Positions 1 through 5,642 of a stretch of 13,248 nt of DNA are shown in pieces. Source of the DNA: Chrysochromulina parva. Its lineage: Eukaryota > Haptophyta > Prymnesiales > Chrysochromulinaceae. Made by a program: the position numbers and the translations under genes. The notes under the pieces were generated by a model that saw only the letters and a program-made list of their open reading frames with translations, was not told the origin of the DNA and searched no databases. The stretch is from contig PJAB01001620.1 in the NCBI GenBank assembly GCA_002887195.1, positions 1-13,248 of the forward strand. The letters run 5' to 3'. Each line of letters begins with the position of its first letter. Position 1 is the first letter of the stretch.

Positions 1-120
1 CATCCGCTCGGAGAGGAGCACCTGATGAGGGAGGCAATCAGAGGTCATCAGGTGCGGGCTCGCTCGCAGCATCCGCTCGGAGAGGAGCACCTGATGAGGG
101 AGGCAATCAGAGGTCATCAG
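1..120. repeat. 69-bp direct repeat, two copies
   Basis: Bases 1-51 are repeated exactly at 70-120. The intervening 52-69 (gtgcgggctcgctcgcag) completes a 69-bp period. A third, degraded copy of the core (gagcacctgatgagg, then ggcaatcag) starts near 209. The repeat contains the decamer aggtcatcag, which is expanded only after copy 2. It lies in what I interpret as a minus-strand intron, so no protein is claimed from it. Confidence 0.9.
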
Positions 121-190
121 AGGTCATCAGAGGTCATCAGAGGTCATCAGAGGTCATCAGAGGTCATCAGAGGTCATCAGAGGTATTCGA
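101..190. repeat. 10-bp minisatellite (aggtcatcag)n
   Basis: Seven perfect tandem copies of aggtcatcag occupy 111-180. They are flanked by a variant unit at 101-110 (aggcaatcag) and a decayed unit at 181-190. Further variants and one exact copy (266-275) occur to the right, so the array was probably once longer or seeded more than once. On the minus strand, the transporter's sense strand, the unit reads ctgatgacct. Confidence 0.95.
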
Positions 191-282
191 GTGGTAACCC
201 TTGGGCACGAGCACCTGATGAGGCAGGCAATCAGATGGTCATCCGAAGCCATCAGCGGTCATCGGAGGTCATCAGCCTGCCG

Positions 283-326
283 GAGGCGAGATCGAGGCGA
301 GATCGAGGCGAGATCGAGGCGAGATC
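283..326. repeat. 11-bp tandem repeat (gaggcgagatc)x4
   Basis: Four perfect copies of gaggcgagatc run from 283 to 326. The array ends four bases from the inferred 5' splice site of the transporter intron. On the minus strand the intron therefore starts GTGC followed directly by four GATCTCGCCTC units. Confidence 0.95.
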
Positions 327-330
327 GCAC

Positions 331-1047
331 CTGGACCGCGTCGCAGCTCACCGCGAAGAGCAGGACGCCCACGCCGAGCGGCGACGAGCCCTTTCCGGTG
401 CCGCCGCCGCCGTGGTCGGCGAGCGTGAAACCGACGAGGCCCGCGCACAGCAGCACCGCCGCCAGCTGGTCGGCGAGCGTGTACCGCTTGCGCAGCAGCA
501 GGGCTCCGAGCGCCATCGTGGGCAGCAGCTTGCATGACTTGACGACCACCTTGATCGGGTACGAGACCCAGCGCAGCGCGACATTGCCCGAGACGAGCGA
601 CGAGAGCACGAGCAGCGAGATGCGCAGCAGCGTCCAAACCGGCACATTCCTTGGGTCGCCGCCAGTGATGCACAGCCAGAGGAGCGAGAGGAGCGCGCAG
701 CAGCCGAACTCAAAGGACGAGATGATCAGAGGCAAGCCCTTCATTCCCTCCATGAGCTCCTCCTGCAAGACGGCGTGCAAGCAGCCAGCGGCGATGAGGA
801 TGAAGGGCAGCAGCGGCGTCATCCGTGGATTCATGAGAAACGAGGGTATCTCCAGCTCCGCCACCGGGGCCGCGGCACTGACCGACGCCTTGCCGTGGGC
901 GCTGGTGGGAGATGCGGCGGCCGCCTTGTGCGGGGACGGAGCCGACATCGGGACGGCGCCGACGTCGTTATACTTGAAATTCGCGGCCGTGCACATGGGA
1001 CACACGTCGCCTGACAGTTTTGAACACGCGGACGGAGGAGATTCCAT
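331..1047 (-). CDS. SLC35B/UAA-family nucleotide-sugar or PAPS transporter, 5' exon (partial)
   Basis: Membrane antiporter that probably carries a nucleotide sugar or PAPS into the Golgi or ER lumen for glycosylation or sulfation. The exon encodes 239 residues and ends in phase 0. Residues 1-70 form a low-complexity, Ala/Pro/Ser-rich cytosolic tail. From about residue 76 there are closely spaced hydrophobic helices: about 78-95 (TPLLPFILIAAGCLHAVLQ), 105-127, 137-157, 170-185, 193-212 and 224-237. The segment near 162-181 (VSYPIKVVVKSCKLLPTM) matches the SLC35B/UAA signature in which a pair of Lys residues sits around a Ser/Cys. About four C-terminal helices are missing because later exons are off the left edge. 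ATG at 1047 is the first ATG in this frame; ATGs at 996 and 948 are alternatives. The open frame continues to 1419 but only from GTG, and it overlaps the NDUFS8 end. Substrate cannot be decided from this part. It lies downstream of NDUFS8 on the same strand. Confidence 0.8.
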
Positions 1048-1367
1048 GAGATCCTGAGGAGGAGATTCACGACCGAAGCGCTCCTCGCCGCAATCTACAC
1101 ACACCCCCAGGACAACCACAGCACTGAGCCAACGCTTATGTAATAAACTGCGCTCACCGTCCCTCCATTGCAAGATTGCATAGCGCTCCTCAAGTCGCGA
1201 GACCCGCAAACGCTGCGAGGGCGGAGTCTCGCGAGCCCACGACCGCGCCGCCGGTCGGAGTGCGAGGCCGGCACGGGAGCAGCGGAGGCGCCTCGTTTGC
1301 GCCCCTCGCCCCTCGTCGTCGTCGTCGTCGACCTCGCCCCTCGAGATACCGTCGGAGGCCGAACTGC
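1048..1367. other. intergenic region, transporter 5' flank / NDUFS8 3' flank
   Basis: This 320-bp gap lies between two genes on the minus strand, so it should hold the 3' UTR of NDUFS8 and the promoter and 5' UTR of the transporter. The one visible feature is a short (gtc)n run near 1314-1330. The minus frame of the transporter stays open through the gap, so an upstream coding exon cannot be fully excluded, but it has no ATG and no recognisable domain. No TATA box or canonical poly(A) signal is seen on the minus strand. Confidence 0.6.
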
Positions 1368-2033
1368 TCAGCGGTAGACGACCTCGGACGCGAGGTTGGC
1401 GGCCACTAGCGTCTCCCACTTGTTGCCATTCTCAAGGAGCTTCTGCTTGTCGTAGAGCAGCTCCTCGTGCGTCTCGGTCGCGTACTCAAAGTTCGGCCCC
1501 TCGACGATAGCGTCGACGGGGCATGCCTCCTGGCAGAAGCCGCAGAAGATGCACTTGGTCATGTCGATGTCGTAGCGCGTCGTCTTGCGAGAGCCGTCCT
1601 CGCGCACCTCGGCCTCGATGGTGATCGCCTGGGCGGGGCAGATGGCCTCGCACAGCTTGCACGCGATGCACCGCTCCTCGCCCGTCGGGTAGCGCCGCAG
1701 CACGTTCTCGCCGCGGAAGCGGGGCGACAGCGGCCCCTTTTCGTTCGGGTAGTTGATGGTGACGCGGGACTTCCAGAACATGCCCATCGTCAGCTGCATG
1801 CCGCGCACCATCTCCGTCAACAACAGCCCCTGCGTCGCGCCCACGAGCGCCGAGTGCAATGACGCGGTGCCGTTGTCGCTGTACACGGGGGGTGCCGGGT
1901 CGGCGCTGCCGTGCCAGGGGTTGAAATCGGACTTGGGCGCCGACGCGAGCGAGCGCAGCGACGTCCGCACGAGGGGCGACGCGCGCACGCGCGCCACAGA
2001 CGAGGCCGCGGGCCTGTGCAGCCGAGCCAGCAT
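1368..2033 (-). CDS. NDUFS8: NADH:ubiquinone oxidoreductase 23-kDa (TYKY) subunit, mitochondrial
   Basis: Core iron-sulfur subunit of mitochondrial complex I. It carries electrons through clusters N6a and N6b towards N2 and ubiquinone. The protein is 221 residues, close to the ~210 of animal TYKY. Residues 1 to about 32 form an Arg/Ala/Ser-rich, acid-free presequence ([12 protein letters not shown]...), as expected for import. Two full 4Fe-4S motifs are visible: [12 protein letters not shown] (Cys122, 125, 128, 132) and [12 protein letters not shown] (Cys161, 164, 167, 171). The stretch before them ([21 protein letters not shown]) and the C-terminal tail (LLENGNKWE) are strongly family-like. 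The frame is open further upstream to 2111 but only from GTG, so ATG 2033 is chosen. No intron is needed. Nuclear location is inferred from the presequence and neighbours. Confidence 0.95.
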   Translation of the reverse strand: MLARLHRPAASSVARVRASPLVRTSLRSLASAPKSDFNPWHGSADPAPPVYSDNGTASLHSALVGATQGLLLTEMVRGMQLTMGMFWKSRVTINYPNEKGPLSPRFRGENVLRRYPTGEERCIACKLCEAICPAQAITIEAEVREDGSRKTTRYDIDMTKCIFCGFCQEACPVDAIVEGPNFEYATETHEELLYDKQKLLENGNKWETLVAANLASEVVYR

Positions 2034-2154
2034 CCCCGCACGTGCGATTGCGTGCAAAGGGAGCCTCGCGCGATCGCCTATCCTCTGGAACGTAATTACG
2101 AATGCAATCACGCCTGCAGAGCGAACTTCCGTAGAGCCAAAACCGCACGACGTC

Positions 2155-2217
2155 GAAGTTCAAGTTCAAGTACAACGTACGAGTTCAAGGATCAAGTTCA
2201 AGTTCACGTTCAAGTTG
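2155..2217. repeat. degenerate (aagttc)n repeat
   Basis: About eight imperfect copies of aagttc/caagtt are packed into 63 bp, interrupted by gtacaacgtac. The array lies 120-185 bp upstream of the NDUFS8 start codon, so it would be in the promoter or 5' UTR. The element gttcaaggatcaagtt at 2183-2198 recurs with one base deleted at 9277-9291. Confidence 0.8.
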
Positions 2218-2310
2218 TGTCTCATCATCTCCTTCCGTTGCTCATCATCTCCGTCGACTCTCACCAGGGGGACCATTTGCTAGCCCTAGCGCTCGAGAGC
2301 ACATCGCGAT

Positions 2311-2329
2311 CAAGCAAGCAAGCAAGCAA
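2311..2329. repeat. (caag)n tetranucleotide microsatellite
   Basis: There are four full copies of caag plus caa. The complementary microsatellite (cttg)5 occurs at 10574-10594. Confidence 0.9.
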
Positions 2330-2635
2330 ACTTCCGTTAGGTTGTCTGTTGTGAGTCATGTTGTTTACAGTCGCGACTGTATGTAGTTCTTATCGTATGT
2401 AGTAACATGAAAGCACACAGTCAGTTGGGGCGCACACGCCTTACACACGCCCCGCACGGGCACGCAGCTCGCTGCGGCTGACCCGCGGTCTGTCAGCCGT
2501 CTGCCTCTGACGCGGTCTGACAAGTAGTCGATCCATAGTCGGTCGAGTCCGCGCGAGTTATCGGAACGGCTTAATGTTGTAGCGCGGCTACCTGCAGCCG
2601 TATGGTACGAGTGAGCGATTCCGTTCGTGGGCTTC

Positions 2636-3961
2636 TCAAGGCGTCGTCTCCGCGTCGAGCTCAAAGCTCTCCTCGCGCAGGAAGCCGAGGCGCAGCAGCG
2701 CCTCGGCCGTTGGGCGCGCCGTGGGGGCGTATTGGAAGATGGCCCCGAGGAGCTCCAAGGCTTGCTTCGCGTCCGTGGACCCGCGTCGACCTCCTAGCCC
2801 TTTGGCCGCCTGGTGGTCAAGGGCAGACTGCACCTTGGTCTGCCACGGCAGCGTGGGCATGCGCGGCGGCACGCGCATCCAACGGCGCAGGCGCTCGGCG
2901 TCGTCGTCGAGTGCGATGCCCATCGCGACGACATCGTAGTAGGAGGGCGTACCGAGGGCCTCGAAGACGTGGAGCAGCTGGCGCTGAGATGCGTTCAGTC
3001 GCGCGATCGGCGGGGGCAGCGGCGGCGCGGCCGCCGTAGCTTCCTCGTCCTCAGGTGGAACGAAGAGGCTCACGCCGTCGAGGAGTACCTCGGCGATCAC
3101 ACAGCCGAGCGCCCACACGTCCGGAGCGAAGGTGTACGATGAGCAGCCGTAGAAGAGCTCGGGCGCACGGAAGAAGCGCGCGAAAGCATACGCGCAGTTG
3201 CTCCCCACCTCGTCCTCCTCCTCTCCCTCGCCCTCCTCCTCGCTCTCCTCGTCGTCGTCCTCGGCGTGGGCATGGGCGCCGGCTGGCATGGCTACTGCTG
3301 CCGGGCGCACGTACTTGGCGTGCCCGAAGTCCGCGAGGACGGCTGAGGGCCACGTACGGTCAGAACGCTGGTCGCGCACAAGAATGTTGTCGGGCTTGAT
3401 GTCGCGGTGCGCGATGCCGAGCGCGTGCACGTGCGAGAGCGCGGCGGCCAGCTGGCGGCCGACAGCCTGAGCCTGCTGCAGCCGCGGCGCCTGGTCCGCT
3501 GTGCGTGCCAGGAAGTCGCACAGATTGCAATCAAACTGCGGCAGGACCATGACCAGGCTCCACGCGGAGGGCATGCCGCCCTTGTAAGCTCCAGCGACCT
3601 TGAGGAAGAAGTACTCGTTGAGGACGGCAACGCCGACACTGCTGCTCTCACGCAGGCGAAGCATCACTTCCAGCTCGCGCGAGGCCTCCTTGGTAAAGCG
3701 CGGCACCACCTTGAGAGCAACGTGGCTCGTTTGTTCGTGCTCGCTCGTGCGGGTGGCCGAGTACGCCGCCGCAAAGCATCCCCGGCCGAGCCGGCGCTCG
3801 ACATGGAACAGTGCAGACGAGAGCGGCCACGCGGCGAGCGGCTCTTGGCCGCGCTGCCACCGGCCGAGCACCGAGGCGCACGTCTCAGCGGTGGCATCGA
3901 GCGAGAAGACGGACTGAGGGCAGCCGACTTCGGGAAAGAAGGGAGAACGCAGGGTGGCCAT
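2636..3961 (-). CDS. GSK3/shaggy-like Ser/Thr protein kinase (CMGC group)
   Basis: Predicted active protein kinase of 441 residues. The glycine loop is LGRGCFAAAY (58-67; the third Gly is Ala), the ATP lysine is VALK (Lys84), and the alpha-C Glu is near 96-98. The catalytic loop is HRDIKPDN (185-192), followed by DFGHAK (211-216), RAPELFYG (265-272) and DVWALGCVIAE (281-291). The C-lobe block YAPTARPTAEAL (411-422) closely resembles GSK3 (YTPTARLTPLEA). NCAYAFARFFRAPE aligns with GSK3 NVSYICSRYYRAPE, so the activating tyrosine (Tyr216 of GSK3-beta) is kept as Tyr258. Unlike GSK3, about 31 extra residues are inserted between DFGHAK and this block, including a run with 15 of 18 acidic residues (234-251). 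Start ATG 3961 is preferred; in-frame ATGs further upstream (for example 4144) would lie antisense inside the neighbouring gene and are not needed by the kinase fold. It is transcribed head-to-head with the coiled-coil gene. Confidence 0.87.
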   Translation of the reverse strand: MATLRSPFFPEVGCPQSVFSLDATAETCASVLGRWQRGQEPLAAWPLSSALFHVERRLGRGCFAAAYSATRTSEHEQTSHVALKVVPRFTKEASRELEVMLRLRESSSVGVAVLNEYFFLKVAGAYKGGMPSAWSLVMVLPQFDCNLCDFLARTADQAPRLQQAQAVGRQLAAALSHVHALGIAHRDIKPDNILVRDQRSDRTWPSAVLADFGHAKYVRPAAVAMPAGAHAHAEDDDEESEEEGEGEEEDEVGSNCAYAFARFFRAPELFYGCSSYTFAPDVWALGCVIAEVLLDGVSLFVPPEDEEATAAAPPLPPPIARLNASQRQLLHVFEALGTPSYYDVVAMGIALDDDAERLRRWMRVPPRMPTLPWQTKVQSALDHQAAKGLGGRRGSTDAKQALELLGAIFQYAPTARPTAEALLRLGFLREESFELDAETTP

Positions 3962-4052
3962 GTCGCGAGCTCTTCGGAGGGCGCGGAGTGCTTGCGGGGC
4001 GGAAGGCCGATCGATCGCGAAGCCGACGGTCGGCGAAGAGCGATCCTGGACG
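3962..4052. promoter_or_regulatory. inferred short bidirectional promoter
   Basis: The preferred starts of the minus-strand kinase (3961) and plus-strand coiled-coil gene (4053) are only 91 bp apart, so both probably use shared regulatory DNA. No TATA box is visible. The plus-strand frame stays open through this gap from an ATG at 3960, so part of it may instead be coding. The inference rests on gene orientation only. Confidence 0.45.
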
Positions 4053-4883
4053 ATGGCGATGGAGGTGCGCGCCGGCAGCTTCACCGACTCGATCGACCGC
4101 TTCAGCAACCTGCAGGCGGCGAGCATGCGCAACGATGCCGTCATCAAGATGCAGGAGCGTCATGCCGAGATCCACGAGCGCACGATCGCCGAGCTTGAAG
4201 AGGAGCGCAAGCACAAGCTCGTCAAGCTCGAGGACCTCCGCCGGTTGCTCGCCTCCACGCAGCAGCAGACGCACCAGCTCAAAGAGGACATTTCGACGGC
4301 AGAACAGTACGCCTCGTGCTTCAAGATGCGCTCGGCTCTCGACACGCATGACGAGGACCCCGACCTCAGCCAGGAGGCCGAGCAGCGCAAGGGGAAGGCG
4401 ATCCTCAAGATCGAGGGCACGCGCCGAGTGCTGCCCAAGGTGCGCGCGCTCGTCGAGGAGCGCTCCCGCGGCCGCTTGCTCGAGGAGCTCAAGTCGCTCG
4501 GCGGCGATAACCCGCTCGCACGCTGGGTCACGTCGGCCAACGCGCTCGTCGCGCTGTGCAAGCAGCTGATGCACGCCAAGCAGGTCGCCGAAGGGTCGCC
4601 GCCGCAGCACGAGGTGCCCGCGGACGAGCAGCTCGATGCGATCGCACAGGGTCTCGACGACAAGCTGCGCACGCACCTTGCACCCGACGGCGGCGGCCGG
4701 CGCCTGGTCGAGTTCGCGGCGGGCCGGCTGGAGCAGCTGCGTGCGCCAGCTGCCTCTCTCGTCAATGCACGTGCGAACGACGACGACGGCGGCGCGCAGG
4801 CCGACGAAGTCACGCCTCCGCCCAAGCGCACGCGTCATGCCGCCGACTTCGGCCGCGCGTCGCTGGACGGCGTAGACGACTGA
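4053..4883 (+). CDS. hypothetical coiled-coil protein
   Basis: Not recognised. The protein has 276 residues. Residues 30-88 are strongly charged and heptad-like (IAELEEERKHKLVKLEDL, then QQQTHQLKEDI), predicting a coiled coil. A second charged helical region covers about 105-150, and 190-232 is again helical (LDDKLRTHL; RRLVEFAAGRLEQL). The C-terminal tail from about 240 is acidic and disordered, with PPPKRTR (255-261), which could be a nuclear localisation signal. There are no membrane helices and no catalytic motif. ATG 4053 or 4059 are natural starts. An in-frame ATG at 3960 would add 31 Arg/Ala-rich residues. GC-rich codon usage like the neighbours' and an uninterrupted frame support a real gene; the antisense frames lack any family signal. 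It is convergent with IQCH on its right. Confidence 0.65.
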   Translation: MAMEVRAGSFTDSIDRFSNLQAASMRNDAVIKMQERHAEIHERTIAELEEERKHKLVKLEDLRRLLASTQQQTHQLKEDISTAEQYASCFKMRSALDTHDEDPDLSQEAEQRKGKAILKIEGTRRVLPKVRALVEERSRGRLLEELKSLGGDNPLARWVTSANALVALCKQLMHAKQVAEGSPPQHEVPADEQLDAIAQGLDDKLRTHLAPDGGGRRLVEFAAGRLEQLRAPAASLVNARANDDDGGAQADEVTPPPKRTRHAADFGRASLDGVDD

Positions 4884-5090
4884 GCGTCGCCTCTGTGAGC
4901 ACGGACAAGTGTAGAAGGACGGGCAACCGGCATCGGGGCAAGACTTCATCATGCTTCATCACCCCCCCTGGGCCCCGGAACAACGAGTGAAGAGCTGGGA
5001 ATGCTAAGGTAAATCCACCGGAGAGCAAGAGAGGGCTCCACTCCCGTCGTAGTACGTGGTAGTCGACTGCATCGAACGTCTCGAGTGCGG

Positions 5091-5109
5091 AGTCCGGAGA
5101 GACCGGACT
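5091..5109. repeat. perfect hairpin, 7-bp stem
   Basis: AGTCCGG, loop AGAGA, CCGGACT. It lies 207 bp past the stop of the coiled-coil gene. It may be a 3' UTR structure; function is not known. Confidence 0.7.
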
Positions 5110-5337
5110 GACTGACACAGCTCACCGAGGAGTCAGGACCGTACGCGCGAGGACGGATCGAACCACGAACGCCGGCGTACAACGCCGCACGCGTCCTCGA
5201 CGACTCGTGCGGTTAATGGTGATGCTTCGACATCCTAAAGTCCTAGTGGCGCACCGTGTAACAGCGTGTAACTGTAACCAGAAACCCGACGGGCACGCGC
5301 GCCCGCGCGGTGACTAAGCGTGTCGAGTCGCGCCAGC

Positions 5338-5379
5338 GCGGCGGGGGTACTCGGTAGCCGCCGGACCCGTACCCGCCGC
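5338..5379. repeat. GC-rich inverted repeat
   Basis: Left arm gcggcgggggtac (5338-5350) pairs with right arm gtacccgccgc (5369-5379), with two unpaired G residues and an 18-nt loop. It lies in the convergent gap downstream of both genes. Confidence 0.6.
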
Positions 5380-5642
5380 GGTGTGCGCCGAGCTCGAGCT
5401 GAATAATTAAGCCGAGCGTGCGGTTCGGTTCAGTCAGTTACCGGGCGACTCAACATACCGGCCGGTTGCGCGGCCGCGGAGCGACGATACACGTTGGCGC
5501 ACGGGCGCGTAATTACGGTGTGAGACGCGGACTTGTCCCACGTCCGGACATTACATGTTGAGTCTACTCCAATGCTCGCAGAACCCTCTTCTGCGCGCCT
5601 GGGCCCTGGTGCCTCTGATCTCCCGCCTCGCGGTGGTTACGG

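Larger units (their letters stand above)
1..330 (-). other. intron of the SLC35-like transporter (partial, 3' end off window)
   Basis: On the minus strand the transporter homology stops at ...FAVSCDAVQ and is followed by CAG|GTGCGATC, a good donor. The frame after the junction reads only repeat-encoded Arg/Ser-rich residues. Family members continue here with further membrane helices, which are not present in any frame in 1-330. I infer an intron of at least 330 nt whose acceptor lies left of the window. The donor resembles that of the light-harvesting gene (GTGCGT). A CGGCAG acceptor-like site at about 277-282 was tested, but it reaches a stop after five codons. Confidence 0.7.
2034..2635. 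other. intergenic region upstream of NDUFS8, downstream of kinase
   Basis: This 600-bp, relatively AT-rich gap lies between two minus-strand genes. It holds the NDUFS8 promoter and the kinase 3' UTR. Besides the two simple repeats listed separately, ctcatcatctcc occurs twice with a 20-bp offset (2221-2232 and 2241-2252). AACTTCCGT-like boxes occur at 2124-2132 and 2329-2337. Roughly 2340-2635 shows no recognisable gene or structure; a 99-codon minus-strand frame there has no family resemblance. Confidence 0.6.
4884..5642. other. convergent intergenic region, no gene seen
   Basis: This 759-bp gap lies between the 3' ends of the coiled-coil gene (+) and IQCH (-), so it should hold two 3' UTRs and terminators. 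It has several palindromic elements (hairpins at 5091-5109 and 5338-5379; palindromes ACCGGCCGGT at 5457-5466 and CGCGGCCGCG at 5469-5478). There is also a near-direct repeat cgtgtaac/gcgtgtaac near 5256-5271. Short open frames (up to about 100 codons on the minus strand) show no recognisable family. A T-arm-like ggttcgatcc on the minus strand near 5155-5164 lacks a matching stem, so no tRNA is called. Confidence 0.6.

Noticed and set aside
101..190. CRISPR-like array
   Set aside because: Units are 10 bp and contiguous with no spacers, in a eukaryotic gene context. It is a minisatellite.
277..330. A 54-nt mini-intron in the transporter (GTGCG...CGGCAG)
   Set aside because: Joining at that acceptor leads to a stop codon within six codons and does not restore the transporter family sequence.
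25..537. Plus-strand open frame encoding repeated EVIRGHQRSS
   Set aside because: The repeat peptide only reflects the 10-bp DNA repeat, and the rest is antisense to the transporter exon. No start context or homology supports it.
1048..1419. N-terminal extension of the transporter overlapping the NDUFS8 3' end
   Set aside because: The extended frame starts only at GTG, overlaps a conserved gene and has low-complexity content, so the first ATG at 1047 was used.
2034..2111. 26-residue N-terminal extension of NDUFS8
   Set aside because: It begins at GTG. The ATG at 2033 already gives a complete mitochondrial presequence and normal length.
4810..5182. Two minus-strand open frames of 77-102 codons in the convergent gap
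   Set aside because: They overlap the end of the coiled-coil gene or each other, and neither shows a domain, targeting signal or conserved-looking motif.
5140..5230. Possible tRNA on the minus strand (ggttcgatcc T-arm-like sequence)
   Set aside because: The flanking bases do not form the T-stem, and no acceptor or anticodon stem could be drawn at the right spacing.
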